A DNA stretch of 64,000 nucleotides from Gonocerus acuteangulatus. Its lineage: Eukaryota; Arthropoda; Insecta; Hemiptera; Coreidae. Every line of letters starts with the position of its first letter. The stretch's first letter is position 1. Location: the NCBI GenBank assembly GCA_946811695.1, contig OX328132.1, forward strand, positions 95,995,456-96,059,455. Direction: 5' to 3'. Both the position numbers and the translations under genes were made by a program. Below are positions 29,690 through 37,858 of the stretch, piece by piece. Under the pieces are notes generated by a model. It made no database searches and was not told where the DNA came from. It saw nothing but the letters and a program-made list of their open reading frames with translations.

Positions 29690-30540
29690 CTTAATCCTCA
29701 ACTGAGAACATTTCGCAAAAACTCAAAAAAAAAAAAAAAAGAAAAAAAAAGAAGCAATTTGAGAGCTCTAAGCACAATACTGGTGAAAACACGTTACACA
29801 TTTCTATATCGTTGTAGGCTAAGTCTACATCACACAAATTTTTATAGAATAAGATTTTTATGTTAGGTGTCTGTAAGTGTGAGGCCATCATGAGAACTCT
29901 TTTGTCCTGGATATCCCTTAAGTATTTTACCTTTTACTGGCTTCATTTTCTTTCTTTTGATGTATCCACAAAATGTAGTCTGAATGAAAGCTGCACGTAT
30001 AATTCTTTGCATTTTCTTGATCTCTTGGAACCTTTTACAATTAATGTACCAGCGTTTTTGATTGCTGCTTTTCTCACCAAAATAATTTTTTTACCTTCAT
30101 CTAATAAGTTTCAACTTTTTCCGAACCACATTTGTATTTTTTTCCCAAGTAAGAGTTTTCGTTTTAAGATAATCCCTTTCTCTTTTCATGCTATTAACAT
30201 TGTTTCTACCATGTTTATATATCTTATTTTTTTCAATCTAGCTTTTATGTAAATATCCGAAGTAATATTTTTTTTTCTTCTTCAGCATTGTATTTTCTCT
30301 CTATGAATTGATATCTCAGAGCCAAGAAATCGTGTAAAATTTATCAGAGACGGGAAAACATTTTCTCTCCAAGCCCCTTGAGAATATTAGTACGTGCAAT
30401 CGCCTTATTGATTTGGTAACCATGATCTTGAAGAGCAGAGAATGCTTCCTAGACATGATGTATTTTTTGAATGCGTAAATGAGCTGGAGCCCACAGTTTA
30501 GAAGAATATTTAGGATGTAACATCAGTTGTTTAGTTTATT
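29690..30540 (-). pseudogene. Eroded coding-like remnant, unidentified
   Basis: The minus strand, read with a few stops and frameshifts, gives protein-like text: DHGYQINKAIARTNILKGLG (near 30420), LALRYQFIERKYNAEEEKK, then after a shift DIYIKARLKKIRYINMVETM, KRKLLLGKKIQMWFGKS and VRKAAIKNAGTLIVKGSKRS. Stops are rarer than expected in such AT-rich DNA, and the opposite strand stays open for 130 codons (29860-30252), as can happen opposite coding sequence. I do not recognise the family. It could be a processed pseudogene or a transposon remnant. Confidence 0.3.
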
Positions 30541-31500
30541 AAGAATACATATTTCTATTTTGATATCAAGGAATGTGATGTTAAGTGTCATTCCTGTTTG
30601 TTTTTATTGTTAATTTAATACTATTGTTAATGCACTTCATGGCCATAGGTTTATAAAACTTTGAAGACTCTCTGTCTATCTGTAAGGTTGTGTCAATATG
30701 TGAATGAATTTCTTATTTCAGATATTTTTGTATTTATTTTGAGGATCCAGTATTTATCACACTTCATTCTACAAATTAAAAGAATATTTTATTGAACTGT
30801 ATATTTCATGTGAATATGTAAAAAAAATCCTGTATATATTTTTTGGGAAATATATGTGTCTTTTAATCAGTTGCATGAAAACAATAATTATTGCTACTAG
30901 GAAAGGACTTTATACTTTGGTCACACCTACTTCTACTATACTGTGCAGAGGTATCAATTTTACTTGAGTCACTTTTTTCACTTGCTTTAAAACACAACTG
31001 CACAAAGTACAGATTTTTAACTAGACTAAATGTTCTTAAAATATAAACAAATATTTTACATTGTTTATTAGAACAATTATGAAATTTATCCATCTGAACC
31101 ATTTAAGCATGTTATAAGTATATGCAACTAAAGCATTTTTTTTATTTTGGTTTGCCACAATTTTTTGTTTAGCCTACACTCATTTAGGATCTGTAGCTAA
31201 AAAGAAAGTCCTTCTCGCAAGAACTGCATCATCTTAGCACATACCCGTTTTTATCCTATTTGTCACCTTATTTGGAAAGCTTATAATAGAAACTGTTAAT
31301 GTTTTGTCTTAATCTTTCATGAAAAATGTAAATAAATGTCAAACATGTCAAATGAAATCTCAAATCGAAGGTCCCACAACAGGCAACTGACAATATCCTA
31401 ATTGAAAATTTCTCCATTTAATAACGGATTCCTCCGAATGAGGCGGATCTGTCAAAAATTACATAATAAGAAGAAAAAACATAAGCATTACAATTTTTTT
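30541..31500. other. Unassigned region
   Basis: AT-rich, no supported gene. From about 31550 to 31650 runs an inverse relative of the module that follows the (TA)n tract at 10257 (TTTGTCTGTTCGCTCTCTAG there, CTAGAGAGTGAATAGACAAA here). Confidence 0.45.
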
Positions 31501-31645
31501 TCAACCGAAAATACATTTTTTTTGTGTGTTTTGATGGACAGATTCTGCTGATTAACGAACTTGACCTTCTAAATCACCAAGTATTTTGTACCACATTTTA
31601 TTAAAATTGGTCTGTTATGGACCCAGCTAGAGAGTGAATAGACAA

Positions 31646-31650
<5 letters not shown>

Positions 31651-31700
<50 letters not shown>
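31651..31700. repeat. (TA)n microsatellite
   Basis: TA repeats directly left of the pogo-like element. With the tract at 32540 it probably formed one array before the insertion. Confidence 0.9.
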
Positions 31701-31706
<6 letters not shown>

Positions 31707-32536
31707 CAGTGGAGTCTCACTTATACGAATGTGAGGGGAACGGAAAATGTTTCGTATAAGTGAATATTTTGTATAACTGAATAGTACTATGTTTTGTGGC
31801 TATTTTAAAATTAAATAAATTCTTCATAAAAATGTCACAATTTGATTGCTTGTACATATTTTTTTGTTAGATAACATGTACATTATTATATTTTAAAGTT
31901 TAATATCACAAATTCTACTCGAATCCTTTCCTCTTACCGATAACAGTCCCAAGGGTTGACAAAGGTAATTTCAACCGTTTAGCTATGTCTATTTTTGTTT
32001 TGTTGGGGTTGTCATCAACTTCTTTTAGTATTTTTATTTTGTCATCAAGTGAAAGCATTGTTCTTGTTTTTTTACTCATTTTATAAAAATGAAAGGACAA
32101 TAGAACATGGCTACTAGAATGCCTCCTGTACAGGCACTGCTAAAGGAGAGAGTAGAGGGGGGATGAATCAGTGGCACATGCCGTGTTATTAGATCGGAAA
32201 CGAAGGAAATCACACAAAATAGAGTGCTTAGAACATGGTTGGACTACTTGAATAACAAGGAAAAACTGAGATGAATGAGAGAAAGACTGGTGGGGGTGAG
32301 TCACTGGTAAGTCTGTAAACATTTCGTGGAAACGCTGTTGTCTCTTCATATAACTGAATAGTATTTACTCCAGGGGAACAAATTAGCTTTCGTATAAGTG
32401 AATAACACGTATAACTGAATATCATCTAAGTGAATAATTCATTACACAGGAATAAATGGAGTTCCGCCGGGGAACCATAAATTCTTCGTATAAGTGAATG
32501 TTTTGCATAAGTGAGTATCGTATAAGTGAGACTCCA

Positions 32537-32539
<3 letters not shown>
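31707..32539 (-). mobile_element. Pogo-like DNA transposon, non-autonomous
   Basis: Perfect inverted ends beginning CAGTGGAGTCTCACTTATAC, flanked by TA on both sides and set within (TA)n DNA. Several subterminal copies of CGTATAAGTGAAT occur at both ends, which may be transposase binding sites. The minus strand at 31915-32100 encodes 61 residues: MSKKTRTMLSLDDKIKILKE, then VDDNPNKTKIDIAKRLKLPL and STLGTVIGKRKGFE. This matches the N-terminal helix-turn-helix of pogo/Tigger/CENP-B-like transposases. The DDE catalytic part is absent, so the copy is non-autonomous. Confidence 0.88.
31915..32100 (-). CDS. Isolated CENP-B/pogo-type HTH ORF
   Basis: A 61-residue open frame in the pogo-like element, starting MSFHFYKMSKKTRTMLSLDD; the inner Met of MSKKTRT is the likelier start. 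The segment LSLDDKIKILKEVDDNPNKT then KIDIAKRLKLPLSTLGTVIG is the helix-turn-helix of the CENP-B N domain. Intact, but ends right after the domain. Whether it is expressed is unknown; at most it would bind element ends. Confidence 0.55.
   Translation of the reverse strand: MSFHFYKMSKKTRTMLSLDDKIKILKEVDDNPNKTKIDIAKRLKLPLSTLGTVIGKRKGFE

Positions 32540-32597
<58 letters not shown>
32540..32597. repeat. (TA)n microsatellite
   Basis: Separates the pogo-like element from the mariner derivative. Both use TA targets. Confidence 0.9.
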
Positions 32598-32600
<3 letters not shown>

Positions 32601-33146
32601 CAGGCTGTACCGTATGAAATGTCAGTTTTGTTTACTTTGCGATTTAATCCTTTCCCTTTTTTATTTCATTATTTACAAACATCATTGTTATTCATATAGA
32701 ATTAAAGCTCTTTTATTCCTATTATTTAATCAGTAACTTGCGTACTGTGTTGTGAGAACGATCCTCTGAGAAAAAAATAAAACTTAAATTATGAATTCAA
32801 CGGAAATCCGTATTATTTTTCGTTATGAATTTAAGCTCGGTCATAGCGCTGCTGAGGCGTGTATGAACATTAACACGGCGTTCGGGGAGGGAATGGTGAA
32901 TGAACAAACTGTTTACCGGTGGTTTTCCAGGTTTCGAAGTGGAAATTTTGACCTTGACAAAGAGGAGCAAGGAAGGCCAGAAACCAAGCTTGACAATGAC
33001 CACCTGAAAGAAAGAGTTGAAGCTTGTCCCTCAAAAAGCACTAGGGAATATGCCAAAGAACTCGGAGTAGGAGCCACGACTGTTTCAAGACATTTGAAGG
33101 AAATCGGCAAGTCCAAAACTGACATTTCATAGGGTACAGCCTGATA
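32598..33146 (+). mobile_element. Short mariner derivative
   Basis: Terminal inverted repeats of about 33 bp, beginning TATCAGGCTGTACC and continuing TATGAAATGTCAGTTTTG; I see one mismatch between ends. The element is only about 550 bp where full mariners are about 1.3 kb. It carries the first 105 or so residues of the transposase and then runs straight into the right repeat, so the catalytic domain was deleted. Confidence 0.9.
32791..33132 (+). CDS. Mariner N-terminal DNA-binding-domain ORF (113 aa)
   Basis: Starts MNSTEIRIIFRYEFKLGHSA and continues NEQTVYRWFSRFRSGNFDLD, GRPETKLDNDHLKERVEACP and STREYAKELGVGATTVSRHL. These are the two helix-turn-helix motifs and the GRP linker of mariner transposases, with no stop or frameshift. 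The last residues (KTDIS) and the stop codon come from the right inverted repeat. It lacks all three catalytic Asp residues. If expressed, it could bind mariner ends without cutting them, a repressor-like product; that is inference. Confidence 0.7.
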   Translation: MNSTEIRIIFRYEFKLGHSAAEACMNINTAFGEGMVNEQTVYRWFSRFRSGNFDLDKEEQGRPETKLDNDHLKERVEACPSKSTREYAKELGVGATTVSRHLKEIGKSKTDIS

Positions 33147-33150
33147 TATA

Positions 33151-33240
33151 CAGTAAAACCTTGTTTACCTGGATCAACTGGGACCAGGGCCGATCCGAGT
33201 TAACAAAAATCTGAGTTATCCAGAGAATGACGGAAAAACA
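33151..33240. mobile_element. Possible pogo/Tigger-type terminal repeat, single end
   Basis: CAGTAAAACCTTGTTTACCT followed by GGATCAACTGGGACC, preceded by TA, is typical of Tigger/pogo termini. I could not find a matching inverse end downstream, so it may be a solo end or an eroded copy. Confidence 0.4.
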
Positions 33241-34495
33241 AAAAAAATATAAATCACCCAAATATTTTTAATGAAGTTTAGAAATTATTATTGACACACT
33301 TTCACCTAAAAACACATACACTATACATACTGTAATAGCCTATGTATTAGCATTGTACTCAATATAGTTATAAACTAGTCTGTAGTAAAAAAGGTAGTGA
33401 GCTTATGGTGTCTCAATTTAGTGTATCCCTTACGAGCAGCGCGAGTTTGCATCCGTTATAACGTTAGAAGTTCATTTGCAATGTTTTGGCTTGAATCTCG
33501 AAATAAACTATCAATATCTCATTGTTTGCTTCTGTTTCTGGTGGGCCATAACCACCATAAAATTTCCTTAGAAATAATCTTAAAACTAAAGTCTTCAATG
33601 CAATTTCTGTTCTTTTTCCAGCAAAATGATGCTTAGACCGAGACGCTAGGAAAACTCGTGTAATTTACCTACTGAGAATAGCAATTCGTCTGTAAAACAA
33701 CTCTTCATTTACTACACTGAATAACATAATTGAGTTTTCAAAACTAATCAATTTTTTTGATTCATTGTATTTTATTATCTTATGCAATATATTTAAAATG
33801 ATATCTCTATCACTAATTATGACTATTAAAAAAAAACATATTAATCTCTTAGTATAATGGAGTGTACAATGTTTTTGGTTAGTCCATCTTTAGCCCACCC
33901 AAGCACACTGGATGGTTTACCCATGCAAGAACATACCACGTATCATTGTCTGTGTGAACAACACGATGTAACCAAATTTTAGCTACAAACAGACATCGTT
34001 TGGCCTTGTGACGTATTGCATGTGTTTGAATTCAATTGGCACATCTATGGGAATAATATTTGACAAAATACTGTGTAGGGAGTAAGAGAAAGCTTATGGT
34101 GTGAGAAAGACAGGAGACCAGCTTTGTTCACATCCTTACACCAGGCTGTTTAATGGGTGGGATGTGACACCAGTCACCAGCCAGTGTGGGTGCCTGGCAG
34201 AAATAACTGATCAAGTGATAATTGATAAGTTATTGACCACCAAGGGTTAAAAATTATTAACACTTTCTGGATTGATGGCTTCGAAAAAAATTTCCATCAG
34301 GGCCCAAGTTTTCTTTTTGTATAGTTATTTAGGCAAACACACAAAAAAAATTAATAAGTGAAGAAACTTATGAAATTATGTATTCATGATACACAATTAT
34401 TTACAATTCAGTTAAATTTAGTTAGTGTCAAATACACAACGACAGCGGGCCTGCTAAAGGAATTTTTCGGGCGGATTCAGTGTCATGCAATACGG
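33241..34495. other. Unassigned region
   Basis: No gene, repeat or RNA that I can support. The open frame at 33397-33636 has no recognisable content. Confidence 0.45.
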
Positions 34496-34800
34496 GGTGA
34501 GGTTAGCTCAGTGGTAGAGCACTCGACTAATGAACTGGAGGACCCAGGTTCAAAACCCGAGCGTGCACTAAAGATTTTTTTTTCTAGTGTCATCGTTCGA
34601 GTGTTGGATTTGGGGTCCCAGATCGTCCCTAGGCGCACCCAGCCTTTAATCAATTAATTAATGGGTACCTGCAAAGGGAAAAATCAGGCGGCTGGAGCAT
34701 AGTACTCACCACACTATCTCCCCAGTGTGTCTTATGGTTAGAATCAGATACCTCTACAGTATCTGCCCCTCTGGGCCCTTAGTGGCCTGTTACGGGACTG
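34496..34800 (+). mobile_element. tRNA-derived SINE, family B
   Basis: The head GTGAGGTTAGCTCAGTGGTA (A box) and CCAGGTTCAAAACCCGAGCG (B box) look like a tRNA with anticodon-arm ACTCGACTAATGAACTGG. The body includes CCCTAGGCGCACCCAGCC, GGCGGCTGGAGCATAGTACT and the 3' end GGCCTGTTACGGGACTGG with a T-run. Matches 58803-59200 and the antisense copy at 9269-9562. It lacks the 3' acceptor pairing of a real tRNA gene. Confidence 0.8.
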
Positions 34801-35224
34801 GTTTTTTTTTTCAGGATCATGCGATACCAGACCCCTAACCGGAAATAATGTAATGAGGTCCCGAACGAAATACGAAGGGTATAGGAGAAGGCCCGGAGTA
34901 GTGGGGATAGAAAGAAAGGCAAGCTGAACACATCTCTCGGACGCATATGCCTCGAAACTGAGCCCAAACATTTTAAAGAACTAAAGTCACTATTAAAAAT
35001 AGGGCTTGGTGGTAGAAGTGTGAGCATTTAGGGTTATATGTATTTTTTAATGCGAAACCATAAAAAAATAAAAACAAAATTTTGGGGTGGACCACCCTTA
35101 TCACATACGGGCATGAAAAATAGTTTAATTCCTATTCTCAGACCTTCGAATATACACAAAAAATTTCATAAAAATCAGTCAAGCCATTCTGGAAAAGTTT
35201 TGTTACAAACACTATGACACGAAA

Positions 35225-35286
<62 letters not shown>

Positions 35287-36061
35287 TTCATTCATCAATG
35301 CATGCATACATACACGTACAAATTTGAACTACTGTTATTTTTGTGATCTACTTGTCCTGACAAGTGAGATTAACTTGTCAACCTCATAAGTGGGTTTCCT
35401 CCATTTGAAGGGAGTGAGGAAACACACTAAAAATTAGCAATGGAATTATCATTGACCAAACTGTGGTGTCATACAAATAATTTACTAAACAGCCTTCAGT
35501 TTAAACCTATAAACAAATAAAGAAAACAAGTATTAAAATTTGAATTACTTAAAGGCCGATAAACCTGTTAAGTTCTTCTTTGGATGAATCATCCTATGTC
35601 AATACTACTTTTCACTGTGTCTTTAAGCGTTAAAATAACTAAACTTTAATAACAACTACCTGGAGCATTTGACCTTTCATAGCTGTTTAAAGATGATGAC
35701 GTACAGTCCAATTGAAGGATGTGAAATTGGGAAAAGAATGGATTTTTGGTAAAGAGTGGGCTAGGATTGATTGAACCATATCGACAAATGTCTTTTATAT
35801 TCGTATATATGTTTTAGCGGCGAGGTCCCACATTTGGTGGGGGGCCGTTGTGCGCTGGACTCAGTTAGTTCGGGGTAAAATCGAGAGATTGTGCTGCAAT
35901 CCTGAATTTGAGTGGTCCTCTCAACTGGCTTAGAATCAAGCCTTGGTTCTTGTTATATACCGTATTAAGCAACAACCTTATTTTCGAAGTCATTAATTCA
36001 TCCCAGACATAAGAACGAAACTTTGCTCGCAGTTTCCATGAATATAGCCGTAATAACCTTA
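34801..36061. other. Region left of the LTR element
   Basis: Holds a (TA)n tract (35230-35282) preceded by ATTTCATAAAAATCAGTC ... GACACGAAAATTGTA, a kind of tail often found at the 3' end of arthropod transposons. Near 35390-35440 lies GTTTCCTCC ... GGAGTGAGGAAACACACTAA, a partial relative of the hairpins at 9982 and 22928. No gene. Confidence 0.45.
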
Positions 36062-36065
36062 TATG

Positions 36066-36286
36066 AGATAAATCCCTAGCCCTTCCTAGAACCTCTTATC
36101 TATCCCCACTCCTATATAAGCAGGTGCTTATCTCCCATCACTACTACTGCTCCTTCGGCTAGACAGTCAGTCCTTTTTTCCAACCTAGTGTGTACACGTC
36201 CAAATTCGAAATTGTACAAGTTTGTATTTTGAGATTTAAATAAAGTTTGTTTTTAAAAAGTGACTACCGTGATCTGTGAACTTAAC
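36066..36286 (+). repeat. 5' LTR of errantivirus-type Ty3/gypsy element
   Basis: 221 bp, apparently identical to the 3' LTR (42910-43130). It starts AGATAAATCCCTAG and ends GAACTTAAC. It contains a TATA box (CTATATAAG near 36111), a CAGTCAGTCC initiator-like site and AATAAA near 36239. The 4-bp target duplication TATG lies at 36062-36065 and 43131-43134. The primer binding site follows at once (TGGCGACCGTGACGT from 36287), which fits tRNA-Arg as in 412/mdg1-type elements. Confidence 0.93.
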
Positions 36287-36301
36287 TGGCGACCGTGACG
36301 T
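36287..36301 (+). promoter_or_regulatory. Primer binding site (tRNA-Arg type)
   Basis: TGGCGACCGTGACGT begins one base after the LTR end. It is complementary to the 3' end of an arthropod tRNA-Arg as used by several insect LTR elements; the tRNA assignment is from memory of those families. Confidence 0.7.
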
Positions 36302-36565
36302 AGGACATTCTTCAAAGGCGAAAAAAGAGCATATGTTAGTGCTTAGTGTGACCAGGAGGATAGTTCCAGAAACAACAGCGTTCCAGGGACCACGCCCAAT
36401 CCTAGGCGAACCGGCACAACATCTTCGGCAGCCTTTCCTTTCAAGGATTTGTTGAAGAAGCCTCAACAACAATAAATTTGTTATGACTCCACGATCAGAG
36501 GTCAGACACTTGTAATTATTTTTTTTGTTTTGTGTACAATATTCTTAGTATTAATTTTTTTTGAT

Positions 36566-36568
<3 letters not shown>

Positions 36569-36619
<51 letters not shown>
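36569..36619. repeat. (TA)n tract in the leader of the LTR element
   Basis: TA repeats lie between the primer binding site and gag and touch the gag start codon (ATG at 36620). Any open frame starting upstream (36530) only adds an IYIYIY run. Confidence 0.9.
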
Positions 36620-36624
<5 letters not shown>

Positions 36625-37858
36625 AGAGGACGGTAAACCCATTTTGCAACTGTCATCTGACCAACTAAATACACTTAGGGGCCATAATTATATACTAACA
36701 ATGGCTAACTATCAGATTACAGATAGAGATTATGGGATTATCCCAACTTTCGATGGATCCCCAGACCAATTAATTTTTTTTCTAAAGGCTATAAAACAAG
36801 TAGCGGCTTACACATTAAACGAAAACAATACACATGCTCAGGGAAACGGTAGGAGATTACTAGCAGTAATAAATTCCAAATTACAAGGACCGGCCAAAGA
36901 CAGTACCCTTACCCACGAATTTGAAACTATAGAAGCATTGGTAAAACACTTAAAACAATGTTATCAGGATTCCCGGACAATCGAACAAATACTCATAAAT
37001 ATTACACAGACGACATCGCATTATAATGAACACCCAATTACATTTTTAGATAGAATTTCACATTTACGAACGATTTTATATTCCCGAATATTTACCGACT
37101 CAAACATAACGGAAAAAAAATCAGAGATGCAAAGGTGTGATAATATAATTACCCACCACGTGAAAAATCAATTACACAAAGATTTAGCAGATTTTCTAAA
37201 TCACATGAAACACGAAAACATTGAAGACTTAAGACACACCCTTCTGAATGAATGCGCATATATAGTAGATAGAATACACTCCAAAAACACTCATAAAGAA
37301 CACAAAAATAAAAACCAAACACCTACATATCCAAAACAAAATTACCAACAGAATTACCCACCTACATATCCGAAACAACATTACCAACAAAATTACCCAC
37401 CTACATACCCAAAACAACATTACCAACAAAATTACCCATCGAGAAACTCACACTCTCATAACTATAGACAACCATATAATCACTCTTATAATTACAGACA
37501 ACCTTATAATCACTCTTATAATTACAGACAACCAACTTCTTATTCCCAATATAGACATAACCATTACGAATCTCAAAATCATCAAAGACAACCGACTTCA
37601 CCACAAAAGGGTTTAGCGATTGAACCTAAGTACGAATCACAAAACACAGTTTCCATGAGAACTGCAAAACCAAATCACCCTTTACATTATACGGAACGAC
37701 TTGAAAAATTAGAAGAAAAGTTAACTGATAACGAAAAAATTAGACATGATCAGGAAGTAAAATTAAATAAATTTATGGAAGACCAAACCGAATTCCGAGA
37801 AACTCTTAAGAATCTTTTTTTAGGAGACGGCTTCGACCCGCATGTCCCGAAAACCTAA
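36620..37858 (+). CDS. gag: Gag of the errantivirus-type element
   Basis: 412 residues from ATG 36620, chosen because everything upstream in frame is (TA)n. The N-terminal half (MSEDGKPILQLSSDQLNTLR, then FDGSPDQLIFFLKAIKQVAA) fits the capsid-like region of insect errantivirus Gag. The C-terminal half has tandem repeats: PTYPKQ(H/N)YQQNYP three to four times (37321-37440) and (S/N)YNYRQPYNH three times (37453-37530). No CCHC zinc knuckle is present, as is usual in errantivirus Gag; the basic and Tyr/Gln-rich repeats may bind RNA instead. The stop overlaps the pol frame, with a slippery T TTT TTA at 37816-37822. The ORF is intact. Confidence 0.88.
37816..37822 (+). promoter_or_regulatory. Candidate -1 ribosomal frameshift site between gag and pol
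   Basis: TTTTTTA sits in the gag frame as T TTT TTA, a canonical X XXY YYZ heptamer. A one-base backward slip leads into the pol frame, which is open from here to the protease. The gag stop is 34 bases further on. A stimulatory RNA structure was not assessed. Confidence 0.65.

Noticed and set aside
32791..33132. Domesticated host gene with mariner domain
   Set aside because: The ORF sits between matching inverted repeats of a short mariner copy; no sign of host regulation or introns, so a transposon remnant is simpler.
34498..34570. Candidate tRNA gene with AAT-like anticodon
   Set aside because: Continues into the same 300-bp body as two other copies and lacks a closed acceptor stem, so it is a SINE.
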